40,746 nucleotides of DNA from Paraburkholderia phenoliruptrix (GCF_902859825.1 NZ_CADIKB010000047.1:1-40746), one strand, 5' to 3'; numbered from the stretch's first letter, positions 8,169-17,099 are shown. The notes: generated from the letters alone by a model not told the origin. A program made the numbers and translations.

Positions 8169-8540
8169 TCAGCGGCCGTCGAGACAATTCGTGTCATCAG
8201 GGCGAAGGGCCTCCAGAGGCTGCAGCACGTCGCGAATCGCCAGCAGATCGGCAACGTATTGGTCGATTTGGTCGATCACGTCCGAGACCTGATCAACGAA
8301 CGGCTCGTCCTGTGCGCCGATGGTCAGCCCGGCGCCGTTGACGAGCGTGTGGGCGATGCTGTGCAGGTGCAACAGATCGTCCCGCAGGCCTTCCGGGTCG
8401 TAAAGGCTGATACGCACCTCATCGAGCGTGCTCACGGCGTCCAGTAGCCGCGTCGTGTCGTAGCCCGATTCCAGTGCTTCCAGCGCGGCGGCGTCCACCT
8501 CACCATAGGGCGTCGCGGTCACCGCGGCTCTTGCGCTCAT
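8169..8540 (-). CDS. tnpC: TnpC-like regulator of Tn3-family transposase
   Basis: The protein has 123 residues and matches the small TnpC proteins of Tn4652/Tn5041-type transposons, which restrain transposase expression. The N-terminus ATPYGEVDAAALEALESGYD and the middle block DEVRISLYDPEGLRDDLLHL are the recognisable parts. The gene starts 7 bp after the tnpA stop on the same strand, so the two form an operon. The rest is acidic and helical (VDQVSDVIDQIDQYVADLLA) with no DNA-binding motif. Confidence 0.8.
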   Translation of the reverse strand: MSARAAVTATPYGEVDAAALEALESGYDTTRLLDAVSTLDEVRISLYDPEGLRDDLLHLHSIAHTLVNGAGLTIGAQDEPFVDQVSDVIDQIDQYVADLLAIRDVLQPLEALRPDDTNCLDGR

Positions 8541-8547
8541 GCAGTCG

Positions 8548-11544
8548 TTACCTCATCTCATCACCAGGGCGTGCCGCCTGACCAAACAGCACATCGTTGA
8601 TCCAGCTCTCTGGCGCGCGATCCAAGTGCAGCCGGTAGCGCCCGAACCGGCGAATGTTATGCGTCGGATAAGGGCTCAGGAATTCGACGTCCTCAGGGCG
8701 GATTTTCTCGCCTTCGGCCACCATGTCACGCAGCGCGCGCATCATGTCCGCCGTGTTCTGCAGGATCACGGCCGATGCAATCAGATCATTGTAGCGCAGC
8801 CGTTTCTGCTGCTCTTCCGGCTCGTTCTCGGCAATCACGTCGCCGCCGAACGACAGCCACTTCGCGAAGCCGTTATACGACTCGATCTTGTTGGTGTTCG
8901 CGGTCACTTCCTGACGCAGTTCGCGACTGCCGATCCATTCGAGCAGGTAGACCGTGCGCACGACGTTACCGAGTTCGCGCGCCGCGAGATAGAGCCGGTT
9001 CTTCCTGCTTTCGGAACCGAGACGGCGCAACAGCAACGGTGACGAAATCGTGCCTGCCTGGATCGACAGCGCGACCTGCATCAGTTCCTGCCAGTGGCGC
9101 TGGATCAGTTCCCAGTCGATGGTCGCCGTGAAGAGCTTGTCGATGTGCTTATATTTCGCATCGTCGCCCGGCCGATACAGCACGAGATCCTTCCAGTTGC
9201 GGATCCGCGGCATCAGCTTGATCCCGAGCAGATGCGTGAAGGCAAACACGGCGGCCGACTGGCCCTGCGTATCGGCATGGACCGTGTCGGCCTTGACTGA
9301 CAGGCCAGCCTTGAGCAGTCCCTCGATTACGTAGATAGCTTCCCACACGCCGGGCGGGATGAAATGCCTGAACACCGCGATGTAGTTGTCGGCGACGTGC
9401 CGGTACGCCACCGCGCCCATCTTTCGATAGCGGAAGTGATACCCAGCCAGCAGGTTGTTGTCGTAGAAATCGTACTGGGTACCATCCGCAGCGACCGTCT
9501 TGCCATCACCCCAGTGCTTTGGTAGATCGAGCCGCAGGTACAGTTCGATCAGTTCGCGCTGCGCGGTTTCGAGCTTATCGAGGCTCATGTGCCGTCGGTT
9601 GACGAACGACAGCATTTGCGCCGTCACATCGGTGTCGAGGTGGCGGGCAGCCTGGGTCGGGCCGAGATTGCAGCCCATCGCGAAAATCGTCAGCAGATAC
9701 CGCTCGGCCGCCTTGCGGATCTGCGGATCGATACCGGAAAGTGGTCCGAAGTGCCGCGTGAAATGCGTCCAGTGTTCGATGTTGGCAAGTATGTCCAGCA
9801 CGTTGCGGGTCGGCAGCCGCGCGTTGAGTCGCTCCTGTAGCGCGATCGCGCTGGCCGGAATTTCGCGGGCCACGGTTTTGCGCAGGATCGGCTCTTCGTT
9901 CTGACCGATCGTGACGTGTTCGCGTTTGCGCGGAAAGTCGTCATCCAGCTTGCGCGCTGTCTCGCTGAGCCACTGCCGCAGTTGGGCAACGAAGTCCTGT
10001 CCATTCTCGGGCAATCCGACCTTCGCGCAATAATCGGGCAATCGCTGCTCGCATTCCCGCCACGAGAGCAGGTGAGCCCTATAGTCGGCATACGCATCCG
10101 AACCGGACACGCACAGGTCACCGACGCGTAGTTCCTCGGCCATGTACGAGAAGACGCATAGTTCGAGATAGCGCCGGTTGGTCGGCGCGCCATCACCGTG
10201 CGAGCGCCGTATGAGCTTGCGCCAGCGCGGCGCCGCAAAGCTCACGTCAACGTTGACATCGATCCATTCCCGATGCCGTGTTTCGTTTTCCAGGACCACA
10301 TCAAGTGCATCGAGCAGCGTTCGCACTGGGCTGGTCGAGTCCCACTCAAGCGTACGGGCAAGACGCAGGATGACCGAGCGATGCGCGCGGAAATGTTTCC
10401 ATAGCAAAGGCAGGTAATTGCCGCCGCTGACTGCACGCACTGCCGCACAGCTCTCGCGCAATGGTTCGAGGTCGCCCTTGGGCGCGAGCCATTTGCGGAT
10501 CGACTGCGCGATGATTGTCTCATCGGATTGATCGGCGAGGATGTCGACCACACCGTCGAGCAGAACCACGAGGTCTTCCACCTGCGTGCGCTGCCGGCGC
10601 TGGATCACCTCCAGTTCTTCGCTCGCCCGTTTGTGAATCGCCCCCATGCGGCGCACGAACATGTCGGCGAGATCGTCACGGGCGCGAACCCGCATGCGGT
10701 TGAGCAATGCCACGATCAGCGTGTAGCGCTTCTCGGGCAGGGTGTCCTTTTTCAGATTCGCCGCGTCCAGGCTCATGGCCTGAGTGGCCAGCGAGCGCAA
10801 TTTCGACGCGGGAATACCGGCGATGGCGTTAGTAAAGTCGCCGAGTTCATCAAGCCAGGTGATCTGGTCGATTAGCAGATCGAGATGCTGGCGCGACGGG
10901 CGTTTCGCATGGCGCTTGATGCGGTTGTAGGCGCTCTGGCGGCTCACCAGATCCCGCGCGAGGAGCCAATCGAGAGCACGCTTCTGCTCGTCGGTGAGGC
11001 GCCGGGCAACACGCCGGAACAGCCGCGTCTGGGTCTTCGCATGGATCTGCTCCGTGATCCGGTCCAGCGTCGAGAACGCCGGTAGTTCAATGCCCTGCGC
11101 GATGAGTTCATCAATCGTGGCATTGATGATGTCGACGGGCTGGTCCATCGACAGGGCCGCGGTGTGCGCCGCACGTGTCGCGATTACATTGGCATCGGTC
11201 CCGTAATAGGGCTTCACGCCGAGGTATTCACGAATTGTCAGGTAATGTCGGAACAGCGTCGGCGACGACTGCGTGTCGTAGCCGAACTGAACCGCGGAAC
11301 CAATATCTGCCGCAGCCCGCACGTGCTCGACGACCGCGGTCGGAACGCTGTCCAGCGCCGGGAAATGATGCATCTGCTGGAAGATCTTGAGCAGCACCAG
11401 CAGGCCCAGCCGAGGTCGTTCACCCCGCGTCGAACGGCGCGCCCATTCAAGTTCGTCGGGCTGCGGCGTGTAGCAGGTTTGCAGGTCCCTTGTGGCAAGG
11501 ACCTTGGGAAAACGCGGATAGGCAGTGCGCTCGATGGTAGCCAT
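8548..11544 (-). CDS. tnpA: Tn3-family transposase
   Basis: TnpA catalyses replicative transposition. The 998-residue length is normal for the family. The C-terminal DDE nuclease core is visible: first Asp in VAADGTQYDFY, second in TVHADTQGQSAAVFAF, and Glu in NKIESYNGFAKW. The N-terminal DNA-binding part starts ATIERTAYPRFPKVL. The chosen start at 11544 has AGGA at a suitable distance; an in-frame ATG at 11553 adds three residues with poorer spacing. No frameshift or internal stop was found, so the gene is probably functional. tnpC follows. Confidence 0.92.
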   Translation of the reverse strand: MATIERTAYPRFPKVLATRDLQTCYTPQPDELEWARRSTRGERPRLGLLVLLKIFQQMHHFPALDSVPTAVVEHVRAAADIGSAVQFGYDTQSSPTLFRHYLTIREYLGVKPYYGTDANVIATRAAHTAALSMDQPVDIINATIDELIAQGIELPAFSTLDRITEQIHAKTQTRLFRRVARRLTDEQKRALDWLLARDLVSRQSAYNRIKRHAKRPSRQHLDLLIDQITWLDELGDFTNAIAGIPASKLRSLATQAMSLDAANLKKDTLPEKRYTLIVALLNRMRVRARDDLADMFVRRMGAIHKRASEELEVIQRRQRTQVEDLVVLLDGVVDILADQSDETIIAQSIRKWLAPKGDLEPLRESCAAVRAVSGGNYLPLLWKHFRAHRSVILRLARTLEWDSTSPVRTLLDALDVVLENETRHREWIDVNVDVSFAAPRWRKLIRRSHGDGAPTNRRYLELCVFSYMAEELRVGDLCVSGSDAYADYRAHLLSWRECEQRLPDYCAKVGLPENGQDFVAQLRQWLSETARKLDDDFPRKREHVTIGQNEEPILRKTVAREIPASAIALQERLNARLPTRNVLDILANIEHWTHFTRHFGPLSGIDPQIRKAAERYLLTIFAMGCNLGPTQAARHLDTDVTAQMLSFVNRRHMSLDKLETAQRELIELYLRLDLPKHWGDGKTVAADGTQYDFYDNNLLAGYHFRYRKMGAVAYRHVADNYIAVFRHFIPPGVWEAIYVIEGLLKAGLSVKADTVHADTQGQSAAVFAFTHLLGIKLMPRIRNWKDLVLYRPGDDAKYKHIDKLFTATIDWELIQRHWQELMQVALSIQAGTISSPLLLRRLGSESRKNRLYLAARELGNVVRTVYLLEWIGSRELRQEVTANTNKIESYNGFAKWLSFGGDVIAENEPEEQQKRLRYNDLIASAVILQNTADMMRALRDMVAEGEKIRPEDVEFLSPYPTHNIRRFGRYRLHLDRAPESWINDVLFGQAARPGDEMR

Positions 11545-11647
11545 GCGAGTCATCCTGATCGCAGAGGGCCGCTCAGATTAGCGCAAGAAAAATCCAATGT
11601 TACCAGGTCAAGTCGAAATGATCCAGCACGTTTTCATAACCAAAAGT

Positions 11648-11685
11648 CTTATGATAGGAATTTACGCTTACCTTGCTCATACCCC
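11648..11685 (-). repeat. Right terminal inverted repeat (38 bp) of the Tn3-family unit
   Basis: Read on the minus strand, the repeat begins GGGGTATGAGCAAGG and ends CTATCATAAG. It has the GGGG start, TAAG end and 38-bp length typical of Tn3-family ends. It marks the exact junction with the porin fragment. The five bases outside it on the porin side are tatag (11686-11690) and would be one copy of the target duplication. No matching second copy was seen. Confidence 0.75.
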
Positions 11686-11794
11686 TATAGGTCACCCCGT
11701 TATCGATGATGCCGAACAGCGTCACGCTGCTCTGCGCGTTAGCCGAAGCTGATATCACGCCCAATACGGCGGCACACATCACAGCCCTCTTCAT
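11686..11794 (-). pseudogene. Porin N-terminal fragment cut by the Tn3-family end
   Basis: This is the first 36 codons of a Gram-negative (Burkholderia type) outer-membrane porin. It has a signal peptide (KRAVMCAAVLGVISASANA) and the first beta strand QSSVTLFGIIDNGVTY. GGAG lies 8 bases before the ATG at 11794. After VTY the frame enters the transposon repeat and runs as unrelated residues to a stop at 11600. A normal porin of this family has about 350-390 residues, so more than 90% is lost. The AT-rich 11810-11880 upstream probably holds its old promoter. Confidence 0.8.
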
Positions 11795-12008
11795 TTCGTT
11801 GTCTCCATGTTGTTGATCTAATTGTCATTTTTCACATACAAAAAACTAAATACTCTAAATGATTTCTGTGAATTTTTCGGCAGATGGCGGCATGTGGCAA
11901 CTATGGTGAACACCTACTACGGTGATGCTTTCCAGTAGTTACCCGAGTGGGCTCAAGGAGCGTATCGACAGCACGAAAAACGCGCTCTGACGACACGGTT
12001 GATGTGGC

Positions 12009-12953
12009 TCAGTACCCTGCTGCCCGGTCGAAGGCATAAGGCAGTACATCGCCCCGGCGAAAAGCCTGGATCGTTCGTGCAGCCTGCCCGGCACGCGCAC
12101 GAACCGGGAGAAAAGAAGCCACGTGCGGCGTGACCAGCACCCGTGGATGCCGCCAAAGCATATGATCCGACGCCAGCGGTTCGTTTTCTAATACATCGAG
12201 CACGGCACCGCTCAGATGACCGCTATCGATCTTCTCCACCAGTGCATCGAGGTCCAGATGCGTGCCGCGTCCGACATTGATGACGCAGGCACCAGGCGGC
12301 AATTGCGAGAGCGCCTGCACGCCGATGATCCCGGCCGTCTCACGAGTCTCGGGCAACAGGTTGATCAGGATATCCGTCTTCGCGAGAAAACTGGGAAGCT
12401 CCTCCTTACCGGCATACGTAGTGACTCCCGCAAGCGTCTTATGCGATCGCGCCCAGCCCGACGCCCGAAAACCGATCGCACCGAGCCGCAATGCAACATG
12501 TGCGCCCAGATGTCCCAGGCCCATCACGCCGGCCGACACCCGGCTGGACACTTTACCTGTCAGTTCCGACGCCCACTGACGCGAACCCTGGGCCTCGATC
12601 AGCTCCGGCAATTGCCGCACCAATCCAAGTGCGGCCATCGAAACGAAATCGGCCATTCTTTCGGCGGTTTCGTGCGTGACCATGCGCGCAATCGGGATGT
12701 TCACTGGAAGCTGCGGGTCGGCGAGAATATGCCCGACTCCCGCAGCGTCGCTCAGGATCAGCCGCAAGCGTGGGTAACGGCAGAGTTGCCCGGGCTCCGG
12801 TTGCCAGACGAGCGCGTACACAACTCGATCCCGATCGACGGATTTATCCGCCCAGTCATACACGTCGATATCCGGAAGCAGATCCTTGAAGGCCATCTGC
12901 CACACGCTCAAACCCGCGCTACCGTCCGTCTTGACCAGCAGGATTTCCCGCAT
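12009..12953 (-). CDS. D-2-hydroxyacid dehydrogenase (glyoxylate/hydroxypyruvate reductase A-like)
   Basis: This is an NAD(P)H-dependent 2-hydroxyacid dehydrogenase of 314 residues that interconverts a 2-keto acid and a D-2-hydroxy acid. The Rossmann motif GVMGLGHLG is at 142-150. The catalytic residues are Arg229 (INVGRGTHLD), Glu258 or nearby (DVLENEPL) and His277 (VTPHVAS). The short N-terminus (MREILLVKTDG) and overall length match the GhrA group. The start at 12953 has GGAGC about 8 bases upstream; the open frame continues to 13196 but that part belongs to the preceding aldolase region. It lies 47 bp downstream of a class II aldolase fragment on the same strand. They were probably one operon acting on a hydroxy or keto acid before the IS6 event. 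Confidence 0.88.
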   Translation of the reverse strand: MREILLVKTDGSAGLSVWQMAFKDLLPDIDVYDWADKSVDRDRVVYALVWQPEPGQLCRYPRLRLILSDAAGVGHILADPQLPVNIPIARMVTHETAERMADFVSMAALGLVRQLPELIEAQGSRQWASELTGKVSSRVSAGVMGLGHLGAHVALRLGAIGFRASGWARSHKTLAGVTTYAGKEELPSFLAKTDILINLLPETRETAGIIGVQALSQLPPGACVINVGRGTHLDLDALVEKIDSGHLSGAVLDVLENEPLASDHMLWRHPRVLVTPHVASFLPVRARAGQAARTIQAFRRGDVLPYAFDRAAGY

Positions 12954-13000
12954 GCCCGTTTGCTCCGTGGAATGGTCGTTCTGCCCAGCTTCGAGAAACT

Positions 13001-13226
13001 TCAATCGCGATACGACGACGTCGTCGCCTCCAGCCTTTGCAAATAAGCTGACCACTCGCGCCCGAACGGATCCCCACCCGCCTTTTTCTCCGCGTCCGCC
13101 CAGGTTTCGTATTGGCGGGCAGTCAGCTCGCACACTTCCCGAGGTACCGGATACGTCTTCTCTCCCGTCGATTGAATAGCGACCTGAACGCGGCACGCCC
13201 GCTCCATGTTCATCATCAGGATAAAG
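13001..13226 (-). pseudogene. Class II aldolase/adducin family C-terminal fragment
   Basis: The frame entering from the IS6 end reads FILMMNMERACRVQVAIQST, then VPREVCELTARQYE, and ends LQRLEATTSSYRD. This matches the C-terminal third of class II aldolase/adducin-family sugar-phosphate aldolases and epimerases, where an ERAC-type helix precedes a CExTARQ block and an SYRD-like end. The N-terminal two thirds, including the His zinc ligands, are missing at the IS6 boundary (13226/13227). The dehydrogenase gene follows by 47 bp, suggesting the original gene pair. Confidence 0.65.
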
Positions 13227-14056
13227 GGCTTTGTCAACTTGCCGAGATTGAGACGGGACGACGGCAGATACGACAAGTGGTCAAAAAGCAGTCGACGGAA
13301 TTCCGGTGACGTCGGTGATTTCGCACCATGCAACGAAATGAGCTGCGAGTTGCTTGCGATAAAGTGAAGCGCGCAGCAGATGCCGCTTGAGCGCGAAATG
13401 TTGCCGAATCGGTCCGAAGCACGAGAGAAATTTCTGTGTCCGTTTCGGGTCGCGAAAGCCTCGCATGCGACGCTCGCGTTCGCGTGTCGGTTGGTGACTG
13501 TTCTCGGCCCGGTTGTTCAGTCGGGCTGCCGCTTTGACGAATACGTGCTTCACGTTCGCAAGCTCCGGGATTTCAGCTTTTGCCGCCGGATAGCTGCGCA
13601 ACTGATCGGTGACGATCTTGCGCGGTACCGGGCTCGAGCGTAGCACGCGCTTGAAGAAGCGTTTGGCGGCGGCCTCGTCGCGCCGCTTTTGCACCAGGAT
13701 GTCGAGTTCGGTGCCATGCTGGTCAACCGCACGCCACAGCAGGTACGGTTCGCCACGAAGCGTGACGAACATCTCGTCGAGGTGCCACGTACTGCCCGGC
13801 TTGCGTCGTACCGCTTTCACCCGATGAGCAAAGCCCTTACCAAACTTGTCACACCAGCATCGGATCGTCTCGTAGGTCACGGTCACGCCCCGCTCAAACA
13901 GCAACTCTTCAATGTCGCGCAAGCTCAACTGGAAGCGGAAATACCAACGCACGGCGCAACTGATGACTGCAGCCGGGAATCGATGACCGTGATAAAGCGA
14001 TTTTGATTTCTTTATCATGCCATCTTACGTGAGCGATCCAACAACCTGACAATGCC
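13227..14056 (-). mobile_element. IS6-family insertion sequence
   Basis: The element is 830 bp with one transposase gene. Terminal inverted repeats are GGCTTTGTCAACTTG (13227-13241) and, read on the minus strand from 14056, GGCATTGTCAGGTTG; 12 of 15 bases agree. The flanking 8-mers are ggataaag on the left and tctggtcc on the right. These differ, so there is no target duplication. With truncated genes on both sides, this indicates deletion or recombination between two IS6 copies rather than simple insertion. Confidence 0.82.
13281..14018 (-). CDS. IS6-family transposase
   Basis: The transposase is 245 residues long, the usual size for IS6 elements. It has an N-terminal helix-turn-helix region (RDIEELLFERGVTVTYETI) and a compact DDE core: Asp in STWHLDEMFV, Asp in KIVTDQLRSYPAA and Glu in NRAENSHQPTRERER. 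The start MIKKSKSLYHGHRFP is typical of the family. No frameshift was seen, so it should be functional. It transposes by copy-in/cointegrate formation, which readily produces the adjacent deletions seen here. Confidence 0.92.
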   Translation of the reverse strand: MIKKSKSLYHGHRFPAAVISCAVRWYFRFQLSLRDIEELLFERGVTVTYETIRCWCDKFGKGFAHRVKAVRRKPGSTWHLDEMFVTLRGEPYLLWRAVDQHGTELDILVQKRRDEAAAKRFFKRVLRSSPVPRKIVTDQLRSYPAAKAEIPELANVKHVFVKAAARLNNRAENSHQPTRERERRMRGFRDPKRTQKFLSCFGPIRQHFALKRHLLRASLYRKQLAAHFVAWCEITDVTGIPSTAF

Positions 14057-14201
14057 TCTGGTCCGGCCGCATCACGTCGAGCTTGACCAAGTCCAGCAGC
14101 GTCGTGCCGCCGGCAAGGTAGGAAGATGGTTGACCCTTCGCCGCGTGATGGCTGACGGCCTGGCCCGCGGAGTCCGCACGCGCGTAATCGAAGTCACGCA
14201 T
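14057..14201 (-). pseudogene. FAD-binding subunit fragment of a PaoABC-type aldehyde oxidoreductase
   Basis: The ATG at 14201 overlaps the end of the upstream 2Fe-2S subunit gene by 8 bases. The first 48 codons begin MRDFDYARADSAGQAV and contain the FAD-contact motif YLAGGTTLLDLVKLDV, as in CoxM/PaoB/YagS proteins (about 320 residues when intact). The IS6 element then cuts the gene. The PaoC-like molybdenum subunit expected next is missing, so the enzyme cannot be assembled from this locus. Confidence 0.8.
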
Positions 14202-14877
14202 CCGGCACCTCCTCCACCTTCGCGCGCGCGGACTGGATCGCCGCCAGAATGTTCTTATAGGCCGCACAGCGGCAGATGTTGCCGCTCATCGCTTCACGCA
14301 CGCTGGCGTCGTCGGCTGCAATGTTGGGGTCGCGCAGAATCGCGACGGCGCTCATCATCTGTCCGGGCGTACAGTAGCCGCATTGATACCGGTCGTGCTC
14401 CCAGAACACTTGCTGAACCGGATGGAGCTCATCGTTTCTCTCCAGCCCTTCGATAGTGGTGATGTGATCGCCTTCATGCTGGATCGCCACGGAGAGGCAA
14501 GAATTGACCGCCTTGCCGTTGACGTGCACCGTACAAGCACCGCACTGCCCGTGATCGCAGCCCTTCTTGGTGCCCGTCAATTGCAGACGGTCGCGCGCGA
14601 CGTCGAGCAGAATCGCATTGGCGGGCACGTTGAGCGTGCGCGTCTGTCCGTTGACGTTCAACCGGATGCGATGCTCGCCATGGCCTGGCTCGTCCGTATC
14701 GGTCACGGGCTTTGCCTCGCTGTCTCGCGTGGCGGCTCCCGCCGGATGCAACCACGGCGTGGCCGTCGCGCTGACGACGCCGATTTTCAGAAAGTTGCGG
14801 CGTGACGGCCGATGTGCCGTTTCCGTCGATTCATCTGTGTGATGGGCGCCCTCTGAACCAGGAACTCTGTCTGGCAT
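14194..14877 (-). CDS. paoA: Aldehyde oxidoreductase (xanthine dehydrogenase family) 2Fe-2S subunit, Tat-exported
   Basis: This is a small subunit of a periplasmic molybdenum aldehyde oxidoreductase (PaoA/YagT-like), which moves electrons through two [2Fe-2S] clusters. The 227 residues start with a twin-arginine signal (SRRNFLKIGVV, Arg26-Arg27). A ferredoxin-like domain has Cys107, Cys112, Cys115 and Cys127 (GCDHGQCGACTVHVNG). A helical domain has Cys166, Cys169, Cys202 and Cys204 (QCGYCTPGQM, NICRCAAY). GAGGAG precedes the ATG at 14877. The downstream FAD subunit is truncated and the Mo subunit absent, so this gene is now orphaned. It is intact and may still be expressed. Confidence 0.9.
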   Translation of the reverse strand: MPDRVPGSEGAHHTDESTETAHRPSRRNFLKIGVVSATATPWLHPAGAATRDSEAKPVTDTDEPGHGEHRIRLNVNGQTRTLNVPANAILLDVARDRLQLTGTKKGCDHGQCGACTVHVNGKAVNSCLSVAIQHEGDHITTIEGLERNDELHPVQQVFWEHDRYQCGYCTPGQMMSAVAILRDPNIAADDASVREAMSGNICRCAAYKNILAAIQSARAKVEEVPDA

Positions 14878-15059
14878 GCTCGACTCCTCTCGCGACAGCG
14901 GAATGTGAGTGAATACGGCGAAGACAGCCGGCCCTCGCCCGAAAGCAGATCGAATGATTCAGGCGAGGTTACTTTGCGAGCCCCTATACGACTAGCTGCC
15001 TGACTCTGTATACGGTTGTGAAGCAGATTCACGAATGTCGCAGGGAACGAATGTGCTAC

Positions 15060-15806
15060 CTACATTTCCTGACTTGTCGGTCTGAACAGGATTTCGTTCA
15101 CGTCCACCTCGTCGGGCTGGCTCATGGCGAAGGCCACCACGCGCGCGAAAGATTCCGCGGGAATCGCGAATTGCTCGTAGAACTCATGAATGCCCTTCGC
15201 GACGTCGGGCTCGGTCACGCTGTCCGGCAGTTCCGTGGCGACAGCGCCCGGCGAGATGATCGTGGTGCGCAGGTTGTAGGGCTTCACTTCCTGGCGCAGT
15301 CCCTCGGTGAGCATGCGCAAGGCGGCCTTGGTCGCCGCATAGACCGCGCTGCCCGGACGCACCTTATGGCCGGCCACCGACGACACGTTGATAATGTGCC
15401 CGCTCTTCTGCGCTTTCATATGCGGCAGCGCCGCGGCGATGCCATAGAGCACGCCCTTCAGATTGACGTCGATCATGCGGTCCCAATCTTCGATCTTGCC
15501 GCGCTCGAGCAACGAGTGCGGCATCAGGCCCGCGTTGTTGAGCATGACATCGACCCGCCCGTATTTCTTGACCGCCGAGTCGACGAGATGTTTGACCTGT
15601 GCCGCATCGGTGACATCGGTCGCGACGGCCAGCGCCACGCCGCCATCCGCGACGATTGTCTCGGCCAGCGCATTGATCCGGTCGAGCCGCCGCGCGCCCA
15701 GCACGACAATCGCGCCCTGCGACGCAAGCAGGCGCGCCGTGGCTTCACCCAACCCGCTGCTTGCGCCCGTGATAACGACTACCTTGTCCTTGATATTCTG
15801 CGTCAT
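15060..15806 (-). CDS. Short-chain dehydrogenase/reductase (classical SDR)
   Basis: The protein has 248 residues with all classical SDR motifs. These are the nucleotide motif TGASSGLG at 13-20, NNAG at 90-93, the catalytic Ser in NVSSVAG near 142, and Tyr156/Lys160 in YAATK. Arg39-Arg40 at the end of the second strand (LGARR) suggest preference for NADP(H). It is cytoplasmic, with unknown substrate; the sequence resembles clavulanate-dehydrogenase-like or YdfG-like oxidoreductases of proteobacteria. It stands alone on the minus strand next to the LysR gene at 16043-16951 and is probably part of the same redox block. Confidence 0.9.
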   Translation of the reverse strand: MTQNIKDKVVVITGASSGLGEATARLLASQGAIVVLGARRLDRINALAETIVADGGVALAVATDVTDAAQVKHLVDSAVKKYGRVDVMLNNAGLMPHSLLERGKIEDWDRMIDVNLKGVLYGIAAALPHMKAQKSGHIINVSSVAGHKVRPGSAVYAATKAALRMLTEGLRQEVKPYNLRTTIISPGAVATELPDSVTEPDVAKGIHEFYEQFAIPAESFARVVAFAMSQPDEVDVNEILFRPTSQEM

Positions 15807-16042
15807 GGTTCAGCCACCTCCGCTTGCCTTCAAATGAATCATTGATGGTAAAGGCGGCTCGCCGGACGAAAAAGGCCGCTAGCGCGCATGCCCTTGTGCG
15901 CGCAATTCACAAATCGTCTTTAAGCACGCGACACTAGCAGGGAGTCTCAACCCAACGCGCGGGAAAGACTCTCCAAATTGAAATCGACAAGCTCTACGAA
16001 ACACCCGAGCATGCACGCGGCGTGGCCGCCTGAAGCCGGCAA

Positions 16043-16951
16043 TCAACGCACACCGGCGGTGTTGGCCCAATCCCGCACCGCCTGTGCGAATAGCCGGAGC
16101 GCAGTGGGAGGATGGCGGTTCGCGGGGTAATAGAGGCTCAAGCCCGGAAACGAGGGACTCCATTCTGCCAGTACCTGAATTAGCCGCCCCGCCGCGAGGT
16201 GTTCGGCAACCAGATAGTCAGGCACCCAGGCAATGCCGATGCCCACCAGCGCCGCCTCGACCATCAGGTTCGTGTTGCCCAGCGTCATGGGGCCGTCGAC
16301 ATCAATACTCGCGCTTTTGCCGTGATATTCGAGATCCCACCGATAAAGCGTGCCGCTCTCGAAGCGGAACCGGATGCAGCGGTGTTTCGCCAGATCGTGC
16401 GGTGCCTTCGGCGCCTCATGGCGCGCAAAGTAATCAGGCGACGCCACCGCGGCAAAGCGCAGGTCGGGGCCGAACCTCACGGCGATCATGTCGCGCGGCA
16501 CATCCTCGTGAACGCGGATGCCCGCATCGAAACCGTCGGCCACGATGTCGACGAGCCGCGTGTCCACGACGAATTCCACGTGGATATCCGGGTAAGTCGC
16601 CAGAAAATCGGGCAGCACGTGCTGGACGATCGACTTCGCGGCTGACTCGGAGGCGCTGATACGGATCGAACCCGACGGGCGGTCGCGTGCGAAAGCGACC
16701 TCGTTCACGGCGTCTTCGAGATCGGCAATGGCGGGCCCAACTCGTCGCAACAGTTGCTCGCCCGCCTCGGTCAGCGCGACCGAGCGGGTGGTCCGGTTGA
16801 AGAGGCGCACGTCGAGTCTCGCTTCGAGTCCCCGCATGGCGTGACTCAACGCGGACGGCGACACCCCCAAGGTCCGCGCCGCCGCACTGAAGCTGCGCTG
16901 ATGAGCGATCGCGACGAATGCAGTCAGTTCAGATAAGCCGGCTCGCAACAT
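16043..16951 (-). CDS. LysR-family transcriptional regulator
   Basis: This is a 302-residue LysR regulator. The N-terminal winged helix-turn-helix spans about residues 5-65 (FVAIAHQRSFSAAARTLGVS, LSHAMRGLEARLDVRLFNRT). The effector domain follows from about residue 90 (GSIRISASESAAKSIV). It belongs to the broad CrgA/AaeR-like group common in Burkholderia. The gene is divergent from the aldo/keto reductase at 17100 with 148 bp between the starts, the usual arrangement for a LysR controlling its neighbour. The likely inducers are aldehydes, quinones or similar reactive compounds, inferred only from the target genes. Confidence 0.92.
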   Translation of the reverse strand: MLRAGLSELTAFVAIAHQRSFSAAARTLGVSPSALSHAMRGLEARLDVRLFNRTTRSVALTEAGEQLLRRVGPAIADLEDAVNEVAFARDRPSGSIRISASESAAKSIVQHVLPDFLATYPDIHVEFVVDTRLVDIVADGFDAGIRVHEDVPRDMIAVRFGPDLRFAAVASPDYFARHEAPKAPHDLAKHRCIRFRFESGTLYRWDLEYHGKSASIDVDGPMTLGNTNLMVEAALVGIGIAWVPDYLVAEHLAAGRLIQVLAEWSPSFPGLSLYYPANRHPPTALRLFAQAVRDWANTAGVR

Positions 16952-17099
16952 AAGTGAATTTTCCTCATAACCTTTTGCAATTCTAGCCGTATTGTTGAAC
17001 TACGCACAACAGCCTAAGCTTGAGGCTGTTGAACGTCGAGTGGCGCCCCTCCGCACAGGCCGCCTTCCACGCTCGTCACTTTTCGAAAGGAGAATGCAG

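Larger units (their letters stand above)
8169..11685 (-). mobile_element. Tn3-family transposition unit (tnpA-tnpC with right inverted repeat)
   Basis: The unit contains a Tn3-family transposase, a TnpC-type regulator and a 38-bp terminal inverted repeat at 11648-11685, 94 bp upstream of the transposase ORF. No resolvase is present. The matching left repeat (GGGGTATGAGC...) was not seen by eye between tnpC and the hemerythrin gene, nor elsewhere to the left. The left boundary given is simply the end of tnpC. The right end interrupts a porin gene whose remainder is not on the other side, so the element has suffered or caused an adjacent deletion, or its left end lies beyond the window. Confidence 0.75.

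Noticed and set aside
8169..8540. Left inverted repeat of the Tn3-family unit near tnpC
   Set aside because: No GGGG-starting sequence resembling the right repeat was found between 7959 and 8168.
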